Shown: in pieces, positions 1-7,555 of the stretch
Position numbering within the stretch: position 1 is the first letter of the stretch
How the letters are laid out: each line of letters begins with the position of its first letter
The notes under the pieces: model-generated
Databases searched by the model: none
What the model saw: the letters and a program-made list of their open reading frames with translations, nothing else
Told to the model about the DNA's origin: nothing
Program-made: the position numbers and the translations under genes
Origin: Agromyces mediolanus
GTDB taxonomy: Bacteria > Actinomycetota > Actinomycetes > Actinomycetales > Microbacteriaceae
Reading direction: 5' to 3'
Length of the DNA: 64,000 nucleotides
NCBI RefSeq assembly: GCF_023715325.1
Contig: NZ_JAMBNX010000005.1
Span: 62,001-126,000, forward strand

Positions 1-3000
1 GCGCCCGCCGACACGCAGGCGACCATCGGCGACACGCTCACGGTGTCTGGCTCCTGGGATGCGAGCGCCGCGGACCCGCAGGCCGGCGACACCTTCACCA
101 TCGGGCTTCCGCCCCAGCTCAAGTTCCCGCAGAACGTCCCGTTCCAGCTCGTGGGAGCGACGCCGAGTGGGGACCCGGTCGTCTGGGGGAACTGCCTGAC
201 CGACACCGCGAGCGGCATCGCCACCTGTGAACTGACGGGCGAGGTCGAGGCGTTCCCGGAACTCGTGATGGGCACGTGGCAGTTCCAGGTCGAGGCGGTG
301 CAGGCCACCACCGCGGAAGCGATCGAGTTCGACCTCAACGGCACGCCGGTGATGGTGCAGCTCCCCGGCGGCGGCGGCATCGACGACGGCATCGAACTGC
401 CCGGCGAGGTCACCAAGTCCGGCGTGATGAACCAGAACAACTGGTCGATGACCTGGACCATCGACATCCCCGGCGCCAACCTCGTCGCGGCGGGCAACGA
501 GACCGCCCGCATCACGGACACGCTCGGTGCCGGGCACGCGCTCTGCGACCCCACCGGGCTGAAGGTGGAGACGGTGCGGGGCAGCACGGTCGTCGATGTG
601 ACGAGCATCGCCACGCTCGACGGCGCACCGGGCGACACCACGTTCGGCCTCGTGCTCGCTGGTCCGTTCGATGCGAACGTGACCTACCGGGTCACCTACC
701 AGACCTGCACCGCGGACGGGCAGATCGATCCGGCGGGCACCGTGTACGACAACTCCGCGCAGATCGAGGGTTGGGGCGAAGCCGGCCACGGCGTCGGCAC
801 GGTCGGCAATCTGCCGTGGCAGCTGAACCTCGGCAAGTCCGGCAGCGTGCTGGGCGGCGCGGAGCGCAACGGCAAGATCGCGTGGACCGTGGTCGTCCCG
901 GGCGACCAGCTGCTCGGCAAGGACGGGTTCACGCTCACCGAGACGCTCGGCGCAGGACACCAGCTCTGCACCGACACGATCAGCGGGATCCAGATCACCG
1001 AACGGTACGGACCCAGCAACCAGCTGCAGCAGAACCTCACCAGCAAGCTCACCGCGACCACGATCTCGTCGAGCCCGCAGGCGTTCCAGGTGCGGTTCGA
1101 CATCGACGACCCCGCCCTGCAGTTCAAGGCCTCCGACTACCGGTACGTGATCACCTACACGACGTGCGTGACGTCCGACGAGCTCCCGAACTCGGGGACG
1201 GCGTACGCCAACTCCGTCGACGTCGACGGGGTCGTCGCGACGACCGAGGCGACCGTCCCGAACCGGAGCCAGGGCAAGAACGGCCGGATCAACACCAGCG
1301 CCGTCACCCTCGACGGCGTGCGGCACATGCCGCAGACCACCATCGGCTGGTCCGTCACCATCCCCGGCCGGATGATCGAGAACGTCGACGGCGTCCTCAC
1401 CCTGACGGACGTGCTCTCCGCCTCGCAGGCGGTGTGCGCGGCCGGTGACCCGTCCGCGGGCTTGGCGGCCCGGTTGGGTCTCCGGGTCGAGGCGCGCGAC
1501 CAGATCCAGAACGGCGGCCTGCAGACCGTCGACCTGACCGAGTCCACGGCGGTGCAGCTCGACGGCAGCACGCTCACCTTCGGCCTCGACGCGGTCGACC
1601 TGCCCATCCCGACCGGGACCAGCGACGGGTTCAGTCGCGAGTACCAGTACGTCCTGAGCTACACCACCTGCACCGCCAGCGGCGGCATGGATGCCCCGGG
1701 CACCACGTACTCGAACACGCTGACCGGCGACGGGGTCTCCTTCTCCTCCAGCATCACGCAGAACAACAGCGGCAGCGGCACCGGCCAGGGCGTGACCCGC
1801 GGCTCCGTGGCCATCGAGAAGACGCTCGCGGACAACGCGGGTGCCGCGTTCGTCCCCGACGACACGGAGTTCACCGTGCGCGTCAAGGAGATCGACCCGA
1901 CGAACGCGGTGCAGCGCGAGTACGATCTGCGCGTCCCGCTCGACGGTGCGCCGGTCAGCGGCCTCAACGCCCGCGGCACCGGCTGGAAGGTCGAGCTCAC
2001 CGAGCCGACGTTCCCGACGATCCCCGGCGTCACGTTCGGGAACCCGGTGTTCACCGCCGGACCCGGCGTGACGGTCAGCCCCGACGGGAAGACCGCGGTG
2101 GCGTCGATCGATCCGGGCGTGAACGTGGCGGTGTCGCTCACCAACGAGGCGCTGCTCGGATCCGCGACCATCGTCAAGGAACTCGGCGGCGGCGCAGCCG
2201 ACCTCGTCAACGCTGACCGCAGCTACCAGGTCACCGCGGCCATCGACACGAGCGCGCTCGGGGCGGGCTTCCCCGCGCAGCCCGACCGTGTCCTGCAGAT
2301 CGAGAACGGGGTGCCGGTGACTCTGGCCGACCTCCCGATCGGCGCGACCGTGACCTTCACCGAACTCCGCCCGGTGGATGACGACACCCTCACCTGGGGC
2401 GCACCGGTGATCACCCCCTCGACCGTCGTGATCACGGCGGCGCACGCGAGCACTCCCGCCGCGATCACGGTCAGCAACAGCGTGGAACGCTCCGTCGGCA
2501 CGTTCACGCTGGCGAAGACGGTGACCGGTGCGCAGGCCGACAACCCGGCCGTGCCCGACACCGTCACCGTCACCGCGAGCTGGATCGAGGAAGGCACGCC
2601 CGGCAGCACCACGCTGACCGTGCCGGCCGACGGCACCCCCGTGCCGCTCGGCGTGGACCTCCTCGTCGGCACCACGGTGACGTTGACCGAGACCCCGCTC
2701 GTCGACGGGTCCAGCATCGCGTGGGGCGCCCCCACGTGGTCGGGGACCGGAGTGACGGTCGACGGACAGGACGCGGTCGTCACGATCGGAAGGACGGCGG
2801 GCGCGACGGTCGCGCTGGAGAACCACGCCGCCACGTCGACCGCCGGGATCAGCCTGCTCAAGGGCGTCGCCGGCGCGGCCGCCGGCGAGGTCGACCCGAC
2901 GGCCGAGTTCCCGGTGACCGCCACGTGGGTCGACGCGGACGAGGTCCCGCAGTCCCGGGAGCTGCTGATCAACACCGTCGCACCGACGCCGCTCGGGGTG

Positions 3001-4023
3001 GAGCTGCCAGCCGGTACCGAGGTGACGATCACCGAAGGCTCCCAGCCGGGCTTCGACACCGTCGTCTGGGGATCGATCACGATCTCCGGGGCCGGCGTGG
3101 ACGACCACGGCGACGGATCCGCCACGGTGATCGTGTCGGATCAGCAGAGCGACGTCGCCCTCGTGACGGTCGTGAACGAGGCGAACTGGGCCCCCGGGGA
3201 CTTCTCGATCGCGAAGCGCGTCGACGGGGTCCGCGGCGACCACCCCGACGTGCCCCGCGCGGTGACCGTCCTCGCCGAGTGGGTCGACGGTGACGGCGAG
3301 CAGTCGCTCGAGCTCTCGGTGCCGACCGACGGGACGGTCGTGGACTTCCCGCACCAGCTTCCGCACGGCACCGAGGTGACGCTCACCGAGACCGGGCTCG
3401 ACGGCGGTGCGCAGTTCACCTGGGCGCTGCCGGAGTGGAGCGGAACGCGTGTCGCGGCGACCGGTGACGGGGCCGCAGTGGTGACGATCGGCGCAGCCGA
3501 CACCGCCGAGGTCGCGCTCGTCAACACGGCCGTCCCCTCGCTCGGAGGTCTCACGATCACCAAGTCGCTCACGGGCGACGGGGCGGATGCCACCGCGAAG
3601 ACCGTGTTCCCGGTGACCATCACCTGGACGGACCTGCTCGGCGAAGCGCAGAGCCGCGACGTCGAGCTCACCGCCGGCGTCTCTGCCACGGTCGACGGTC
3701 TCCCGCTCGGCACTGAAGTCCGCGTCGAGGAGGGGACCGCCGAGCTCCCCGCGGGGATCCGTTGGACCGGCGCCGAGTGGTCCTCCGCCGACGAGCTCGT
3801 GACCGTGATCACCGAGGCCGGCAGCCCGATCGCCACCGTCACGGTGACCGGCGAGCCCGGCACCACGGCCGAGCTCTCGCTCGAGAACACGGTCGGGATC
3901 GGCCCCGCTCTCGCCGCCACCGGCGTCGACGGCGTCCTCCTCGGAGCGGTCGGCGGGGCGGCGCTCCTCGCGGTGCTCGCCGGAGCCGCGGTCCTCGTCG
4001 TCAGGCGACGGGCGCTCCGGTAG
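1..4023 (+). CDS. LAxTG-anchored repetitive surface adhesin, 5' end outside the window
   Basis: The reading frame is open from base 1, so the N-terminus and signal peptide lie upstream; about 1340 residues are visible. The first ~590 residues hold three to four related beta-sandwich modules, each with a 'TETLGAGH..C' or 'TDTLGAGHALC' core and a 'Y..TC' segment, as in adhesin/collagen-binding modules. From about residue 600 there are six ~115-residue modules starting 'IEKTL', 'IVKEL', 'LAKTV', 'LLKGV', 'IAKRV' and 'ITKSL' and closing 'ALVN' or 'LEN', typical of DUF5979. The C-terminus has LAATG, a hydrophobic helix and RRRALR, which is a class E sortase-type wall anchor. I infer a wall-bound stalk. 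No sortase gene is in the window. The adhesive function is inferred from architecture only; the sorting signal is clear. Confidence 0.85.
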   Translation, partial: APADTQATIGDTLTVSGSWDASAADPQAGDTFTIGLPPQLKFPQNVPFQLVGATPSGDPVVWGNCLTDTASGIATCELTGEVEAFPELVMGTWQFQVEAVQATTAEAIEFDLNGTPVMVQLPGGGGIDDGIELPGEVTKSGVMNQNNWSMTWTIDIPGANLVAAGNETARITDTLGAGHALCDPTGLKVETVRGSTVVDVTSIATLDGAPGDTTFGLVLAGPFDANVTYRVTYQTCTADGQIDPAGTVYDNSAQIEGWGEAGHGVGTVGNLPWQLNLGKSGSVLGGAERNGKIAWTVVVPGDQLLGKDGFTLTETLGAGHQLCTDTISGIQITERYGPSNQLQQNLTSKLTATTISSSPQAFQVRFDIDDPALQFKASDYRYVITYTTCVTSDELPNSGTAYANSVDVDGVVATTEATVPNRSQGKNGRINTSAVTLDGVRHMPQTTIGWSVTIPGRMIENVDGVLTLTDVLSASQAVCAAGDPSAGLAARLGLRVEARDQIQNGGLQTVDLTESTAVQLDGSTLTFGLDAVDLPIPTGTSDGFSREYQYVLSYTTCTASGGMDAPGTTYSNTLTGDGVSFSSSITQNNSGSGTGQGVTRGSVAIEKTLADNAGAAFVPDDTEFTVRVKEIDPTNAVQREYDLRVPLDGAPVSGLNARGTGWKVELTEPTFPTIPGVTFGNPVFTAGPGVTVSPDGKTAVASIDPGVNVAVSLTNEALLGSATIVKELGGGAADLVNADRSYQVTAAIDTSALGAGFPAQPDRVLQIENGVPVTLADLPIGATVTFTELRPVDDDTLTWGAPVITPSTVVITAAHASTPAAITVSNSVERSVGTFTLAKTVTGAQADNPAVPDTVTVTASWIEEGTPGSTTLTVPADGTPVPLGVDLLVGTTVTLTETPLVDGSSIAWGAPTWSGTGVTVDGQDAVVTIGRTAGATVALENHAATSTAGISLLKGVAGAAAGEVDPTAEFPVTATWVDADEVPQSRELLINTVAPTPLGVELPAGTEVTITEGSQPGFDTVVWGSITISGAGVDDHGDGSATVIVSDQQSDVALVTVVNEANWAPGDFSIAKRVDGVRGDHPDVPRAVTVLAEWVDGDGEQSLELSVPTDGTVVDFPHQLPHGTEVTLTETGLDGGAQFTWALPEWSGTRVAATGDGAAVVTIGAADTAEVALVNTAVPSLGGLTITKSLTGDGADATAKTVFPVTITWTDLLGEAQSRDVELTAGVSATVDGLPLGTEVRVEEGTAELPAGIRWTGAEWSSADELVTVITEAGSPIATVTVTGEPGTTAELSLENTVGIGPALAATGVDGVLLGAVGGAALLAVLAGAAVLVVRRRALR

Positions 4024-4033
4024 TGCGAGCCGG

Positions 4034-4075
4034 CGCGGCCGGCGCCGTCGGGTGAGATCCCGGGCGCCGGCCGCG
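4034..4075. terminator. Hairpin between converging genes
   Basis: A perfect 13-bp inverted repeat (CGCGGCCGGCGCC and its complement) with a 16-nt loop starts 11 bases after the adhesin stop and ends 20 bases before the stop of the converging transporter. There is no U-tract, as is common in high-GC actinobacteria. Probable bidirectional terminator. Confidence 0.6.
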
Positions 4076-4095
4076 TCGCTCCACCGGCCGCCTGT

Positions 4096-5433
4096 TCAGG
4101 CGGCCACGGTCTCGCGCCGCGCCTCCTCGATCTGCGCCGCCACCTTCGCGCGCTGCGCCCGGCCCCAGGTCTCGCGGGCGGTCAGGATGCCGGCGAGGCC
4201 GATCACGGCGGCGAGGATGTAGAGCATCGCCGCTCCGGGCCATCCGAACACGCCCGTCAGCAGCGTCGCGAGGAGCGGGGCGAAGCCGCCGAGCGAGGCC
4301 GCGACCTGGTAGCCGATCGACGCGCCCGAGGTGCGCCTGGTCGTGCCGAACTGCTCCGAGAGCAGCGAGCCCTGCACCCCGGTGAGCGTGGCGTGGATGA
4401 AGGCGATCCCGAACACGAAGACGGCGAGGATGAGCGCCGGCACCCCGTCGTTCGTGAGCCAGTACATCGGGAACGCGAACAGGATCGCCGTGACGCACGC
4501 GGCGATGTACAGCGGGCGGCGGCCGAAGCGGTCGCTGAGCGAGCCGGCGAGGAAGGTGGTGCCGATCGCGATGACGCTCGCGACGGTGATCGCGGCGAGC
4601 GCGACCGAGCGGGTGTCGGGATGGTTCGTGGTGAGGTAGTTGAGCAGGAACGTCGCCGTCAGGTAGTACGCGAACGACTCCACGATGCGCAGGGCGATGA
4701 CGCGCAGGATGCCCCGCCAATCCTTGCGGAGGGTCGCGAGGAACGGGTTCTTCTCGATCTTCCCGGTCTCCTTCGCCGCCTCGAACTCAGGCGACTCCGA
4801 CAGCCGCGCGCGCACGATCAGCCCGGCGACGACGAGGACGAGGCTCAGCAGGAACGGCACCCGCCAGGCCCAGTCGCCCGGGAGGTTCGCGCAGACGAGG
4901 AACATGAGGCTGGCGAGCGCGATGCCGAGCGGGTTCCCGGACTGGGGGATCGCGGCGAACATCCCTCGCCGGTTCCACGGCGCGTGCTCGTACGCCATGG
5001 TGACCGCGCCGCCCCACTCCGCGCCGAAGGCGAGCCCTTGGATCATGCGGATGACGACGAGGAGGATCGGGGCGAGGATGCCGACGGTCGCGTAGGTGGG
5101 CAGCACGCCGATCACGAAGGTCGCGCCGCCCATGACGAGCATGGCTCCGACCAGCACGGGCTTGCGGCCGAAGCGGTCGCCGAGGTATCCGCCGATCGCG
5201 CCGCCGATGGGGCGCATCAGGAAGCCGACGGCGAGCGTCGCGAACGCGAGGAGCGTGCCGACGACGGGATCCTCGTTGGGGAAGAACACGGGGCCGAAGT
5301 ACAGGGCGGCCGCGGTGCCGTAGGCGATGAAGTCGTAGTTCTCGACGCTCGTGCCGACGGCAGCGGCGATCGCGGTCTTCACCCGGTCGGGTGAGCCCAG
5401 GGGGCTCGGGGCGGTGCTGGTCGTGCTGGTCAT
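4096..5433 (-). CDS. MFS transporter, metabolite:H+ symporter (MHS) type
   Basis: 445 residues with twelve predicted membrane segments. MHS-family marks are 'SVENYDFIAYGTAAAL' in TM1, 'GDRFGRKPVL' in the TM2-3 loop, 'RMIQGLAFGAEWGGAV' in TM4 and a second 'SDRFGRRPL' between TM8 and TM9. The family imports organic acids, polyols or zwitterions with protons across the cytoplasmic membrane. The start is fixed by a good ribosome site (AAGGAG, 7 nt upstream). It lies 32 bp downstream of the rpiB-like gene and is almost surely co-transcribed with it from the LacI-controlled promoter, so its substrate is probably the sugar, polyol or sugar acid whose phosphate that isomerase handles. The exact substrate is unknown. 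Confidence 0.88.
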   Translation of the reverse strand: MTSTTSTAPSPLGSPDRVKTAIAAAVGTSVENYDFIAYGTAAALYFGPVFFPNEDPVVGTLLAFATLAVGFLMRPIGGAIGGYLGDRFGRKPVLVGAMLVMGGATFVIGVLPTYATVGILAPILLVVIRMIQGLAFGAEWGGAVTMAYEHAPWNRRGMFAAIPQSGNPLGIALASLMFLVCANLPGDWAWRVPFLLSLVLVVAGLIVRARLSESPEFEAAKETGKIEKNPFLATLRKDWRGILRVIALRIVESFAYYLTATFLLNYLTTNHPDTRSVALAAITVASVIAIGTTFLAGSLSDRFGRRPLYIAACVTAILFAFPMYWLTNDGVPALILAVFVFGIAFIHATLTGVQGSLLSEQFGTTRRTSGASIGYQVAASLGGFAPLLATLLTGVFGWPGAAMLYILAAVIGLAGILTARETWGRAQRAKVAAQIEEARRETVAA

Positions 5434-5465
5434 ACCCAATCTCCTTCGATTGCGCGGTGGTGGGG

Positions 5466-5945
5466 TCAGGGGGTGGGGGCGTCGCTCAGGTACTCGGCGA
5501 GCGTGCGCTGCTCGAGCAGGTGGAGCTTCCGCACCCGGCGCCGGGTGTCCTCGTCGTCGTCGAACGTCGCCATGAGGAAGGCGTCGAGGATGTCGCGGAT
5601 GAGTGCGCGCGGTGCGAGCCACGCCCCCATCGCGATCAGGTTCGCGTCGTCGTGCTCCACGGCCTGGTGGGCGGAGTACGGCTCGTGGGTCAGTGCGCAG
5701 CGGATGCCGTCGATCTTGTTCGCCGCCATGATCGCGCCGGCACCGCTGCCGCAGACGAGCACCCCGCGCTCGGCCGCGCCCGACAGGACGGCATGCGCGG
5801 TGCGGGCGGTGATGTCGGGGAAGTCGACGGGGGTCTCGTCGAAGGTGCCGACGTCCACGATCTCGTGGCCGAGGGCGGTGAGCTGCTCCTTCACGTACCC
5901 GGTCAGGGGGAACCCCGCGTGGTCCGCGCCCACAGCAACTCTCAT
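5466..5945 (-). CDS. RpiB/LacAB-family sugar-phosphate isomerase
   Basis: 159 residues, the usual RpiB length. It shows the N-terminal 'VAVGADHAGFPL' phosphate/substrate segment, the active-site region 'VLVCGSGAGAIMAANK' with the cysteine that acts as base in RpiB, and 'GIRCALTHEPYSA'. The family interconverts aldose and ketose phosphates (ribose-5-P/ribulose-5-P, and allose, galactose or tetrose phosphates in catabolic paralogues). It is the first gene of a two-gene operon with an MHS transporter, next to a divergently-acting LacI regulator. That context argues for a catabolic isomerase rather than the housekeeping pentose-phosphate enzyme. The start at 5945 is preferred over 5960 because AAGGAG sits 8 nt upstream. 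Substrate unknown. Confidence 0.88.
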   Translation of the reverse strand: MRVAVGADHAGFPLTGYVKEQLTALGHEIVDVGTFDETPVDFPDITARTAHAVLSGAAERGVLVCGSGAGAIMAANKIDGIRCALTHEPYSAHQAVEHDDANLIAMGAWLAPRALIRDILDAFLMATFDDDEDTRRRVRKLHLLEQRTLAEYLSDAPTP

Positions 5946-5970
5946 CAGCGACTCCTTCATCCACAGTGGA

Positions 5971-6000
5971 TGTGAACGTTTACATGGAAACGTTTACATG
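5971..6000. promoter_or_regulatory. Two overlapping LacI-type operators
   Basis: Two pseudo-palindromes centred on CG: TGTGAACGTTTACA at 5971-5984 and CATGGAAACGTTTACATG at 5983-6000 (one mismatch). Their centres are 14 bp apart. They share the AAACGTTT core with the palindrome in front of the lacI gene at 7043, and they lie just downstream of the predicted start site of the rpiB operon, a repression position. The cognate regulator is very probably the LacI protein at 6063-7028. Confidence 0.8.
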
Positions 6001-6009
6001 ACTGCAGAG

Positions 6010-6038
6010 AGTTAACCTCCGCGGGCTCCCGCTGTCAA
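6010..6038 (-). promoter_or_regulatory. Promoter of the rpiB-MHS operon
   Basis: On the minus strand, TTGACA (6038-6033) and TTAACT (6015-6010) are separated by exactly 17 bp, a strong match to the housekeeping sigma consensus. The predicted start near 6003 is followed at once by the two LacI operators. Confidence 0.7.
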
Positions 6039-6062
6039 GTCGCGCCGGTGCAGTCGCGCGGT

Positions 6063-7028
6063 TCAGCCGCGCGGGATGAGTCGCGTCGGCAGCGTCACCG
6101 ACCGCGGGTGACCGCCGTCGATCAGCTCGAGCAGCAGGCGCATCGCGACCGCGCCCATGTGCGCGGCGTCCTGCTCGATCACCGAGAGCGGCGGGTCCAC
6201 CAGGCGCATCCAGTCCTGGTCGTCGAACGAGACCAGTTCGACCGCCGCGCCCCGGCCGCGGATCGCCTCGAACGCCCCGGAGCTCATGAGTGCGTTCGAC
6301 GACAGCACCGCCGTCGGCGCCGGGCTCAGGGCGAGGAGCCGCTCGGCGGCGTCGGCCCCGCCGCCGCGTCGGCCGTCGGCGAGCTGCACGAGCTCCGGCG
6401 CCGGATCCAGCCCGAGTTCGTCGCGGATGCGTTCGAACGCCGAGACCCGCGCCCGGCCCGTCGAGACGGAGACCGGTCCGGCGATCAGGCCGATGCGGCG
6501 GTGTCCGCGGTCCCGCAGGTGCGTGATCGCCTGCTCGACCCCCTGACGCACGTCGAACGTCACGACCGGGGCGTCGACGCCGTCGAGTGTGCGGTTCAGC
6601 AGCACCACCGGGATCCCGGCCTCGACGAGCGACCGGGCGCCTTCGGCGCTGCCGCCCTGCGGCGACATCAGCACGCCGTCCACGCGCTGCGCGCGGAACG
6701 CCCGGAGGTACCTGGCCTCGATCGCGGAGTCCTCGTCCGCGTTGGCGAGCATCGTCACCCGCCCCGCCGCGAGCGCCTCCTGCTCCGCCCCGTGCGCGGC
6801 GTCGGCGAAGAAGGGGTTCCGCACATCGGAGATCGACAGGCCGATCACGCCCGTCCGCGCCAGTCGGAGCGACTGCGCTCGCGCGTTCGGGGTGTAGCCG
6901 AGCCGCAGGGCGGCCTCGCGCACGCGCTCGCGTGATTCGGGGGAGGTGGCGGGGTTCCCGCTCAGCACCCGCGACACCGTCCCGATCGAGACGCCCGCGA
7001 GCCGCGCGACATCATGAATCGTGCTCAT
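6063..7028 (-). CDS. LacI-family transcriptional regulator (adjacent to rpiB-MHS operon)
   Basis: 321 residues. The N-terminal helix-turn-helix and hinge are classical ('TIHDVARLAGVSIGTVSRVL', then 'PESRERVREAALRLGYTPN'). A periplasmic-binding-protein-like effector domain follows from about residue 60, with 'GVIGLSISDVRNPFFAD', 'GHRRIGLIAGP' and the dimerisation/effector segment 'VELVSFDDQDWMRLVDPPLSVIEQD'. The residues preceding IG are typical of sugar-responsive repressors. It is transcribed in the same direction as the rpiB operon but from its own promoter, which carries a GGAAACGTTTCC operator, so it probably represses itself and the downstream operon until a sugar effector binds. The effector cannot be read from sequence. 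Confidence 0.9.
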   Translation of the reverse strand: MSTIHDVARLAGVSIGTVSRVLSGNPATSPESRERVREAALRLGYTPNARAQSLRLARTGVIGLSISDVRNPFFADAAHGAEQEALAAGRVTMLANADEDSAIEARYLRAFRAQRVDGVLMSPQGGSAEGARSLVEAGIPVVLLNRTLDGVDAPVVTFDVRQGVEQAITHLRDRGHRRIGLIAGPVSVSTGRARVSAFERIRDELGLDPAPELVQLADGRRGGGADAAERLLALSPAPTAVLSSNALMSSGAFEAIRGRGAAVELVSFDDQDWMRLVDPPLSVIEQDAAHMGAVAMRLLLELIDGGHPRSVTLPTRLIPRG

Positions 7029-7042
7029 CCAGGTCCCCGCTC

Positions 7043-7054
7043 GGAAACGTTTCC
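7043..7054. promoter_or_regulatory. LacI autoregulatory operator
   Basis: The perfect 12-bp palindrome GGAAACGTTTCC lies 15 bp upstream of the lacI start and has the same core as the operators at 5971-6000. Probable autoregulation site. Confidence 0.75.
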
Positions 7055-7118
7055 ACGTGCGCCGTCACGGTACCACGGGCCAGCACGGCGACCCGCGGCG
7101 CCGGTGTCCGCGCCAGCC

Positions 7119-7424
7119 TCAGGCCGCGAGCACGCGATGCCGGTCGGACGTGTCGGATGCCGTGAAGGCCACGGCCTCGTGCAGCGCCGCGTCGGCGGCC
7201 ACCGGCACGGAGCCCGCGGTGCGCTGCGCCTCGCGGAGCACGTCGGCGCGCGAGGTGTGCCACGTCGGCGCCGAGCGCCGCGCGATCCAGACCGCCTCGT
7301 AGCCGCCGCGCTCCCCGCGCTCCACGTACGCGACGAGTCGCTGCACCTGACCGACCGGATACTGCGAATCGCAGAGCCGCCAACCCCCCGGCGCGAGCGG
7401 CTCCCAGATCAGTGTCTGCTCCAT
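7119..7424 (-). CDS. Small conserved-type protein of unknown function
   Basis: 101 residues, not recognised. The sequence opens 'MEQTLIWEPLAPGGWRLCDS' and has a middle 'YVERGERGGYEAVWIARR', an order of beta strands suggesting a small soluble alpha/beta protein. There is no signal peptide or membrane segment. The start at 7424 is chosen because GGAGG lies 9 nt upstream; an ATG two codons earlier (7430) is too close to it. It is monocistronic, between the lacI gene and the divergent phytochrome gene. Codon use is as in the neighbours, so it is probably a real gene, but no role can be assigned. Confidence 0.65.
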   Translation of the reverse strand: MEQTLIWEPLAPGGWRLCDSQYPVGQVQRLVAYVERGERGGYEAVWIARRSAPTWHTSRADVLREAQRTAGSVPVAADAALHEAVAFTASDTSDRHRVLAA

Positions 7425-7555
7425 GTTCATCGACCTCCCGAGGGAATCATGCCGCCGGGACGCCCCGTGCACGGGGCCCTTGACACCGGCGGGATTTCAG
7501 CTAAGTCGGCTACGCTGGCCACACCGGTCGTCTCCAATCCCTTCCGGCAGACGGA

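Noticed and set aside
4096..5964. A 622-codon minus frame joining rpiB and the MHS transporter
   Set aside because: The upstream part is rpiB out of frame; AAGGAG and an ATG at 5433 mark the true transporter start.
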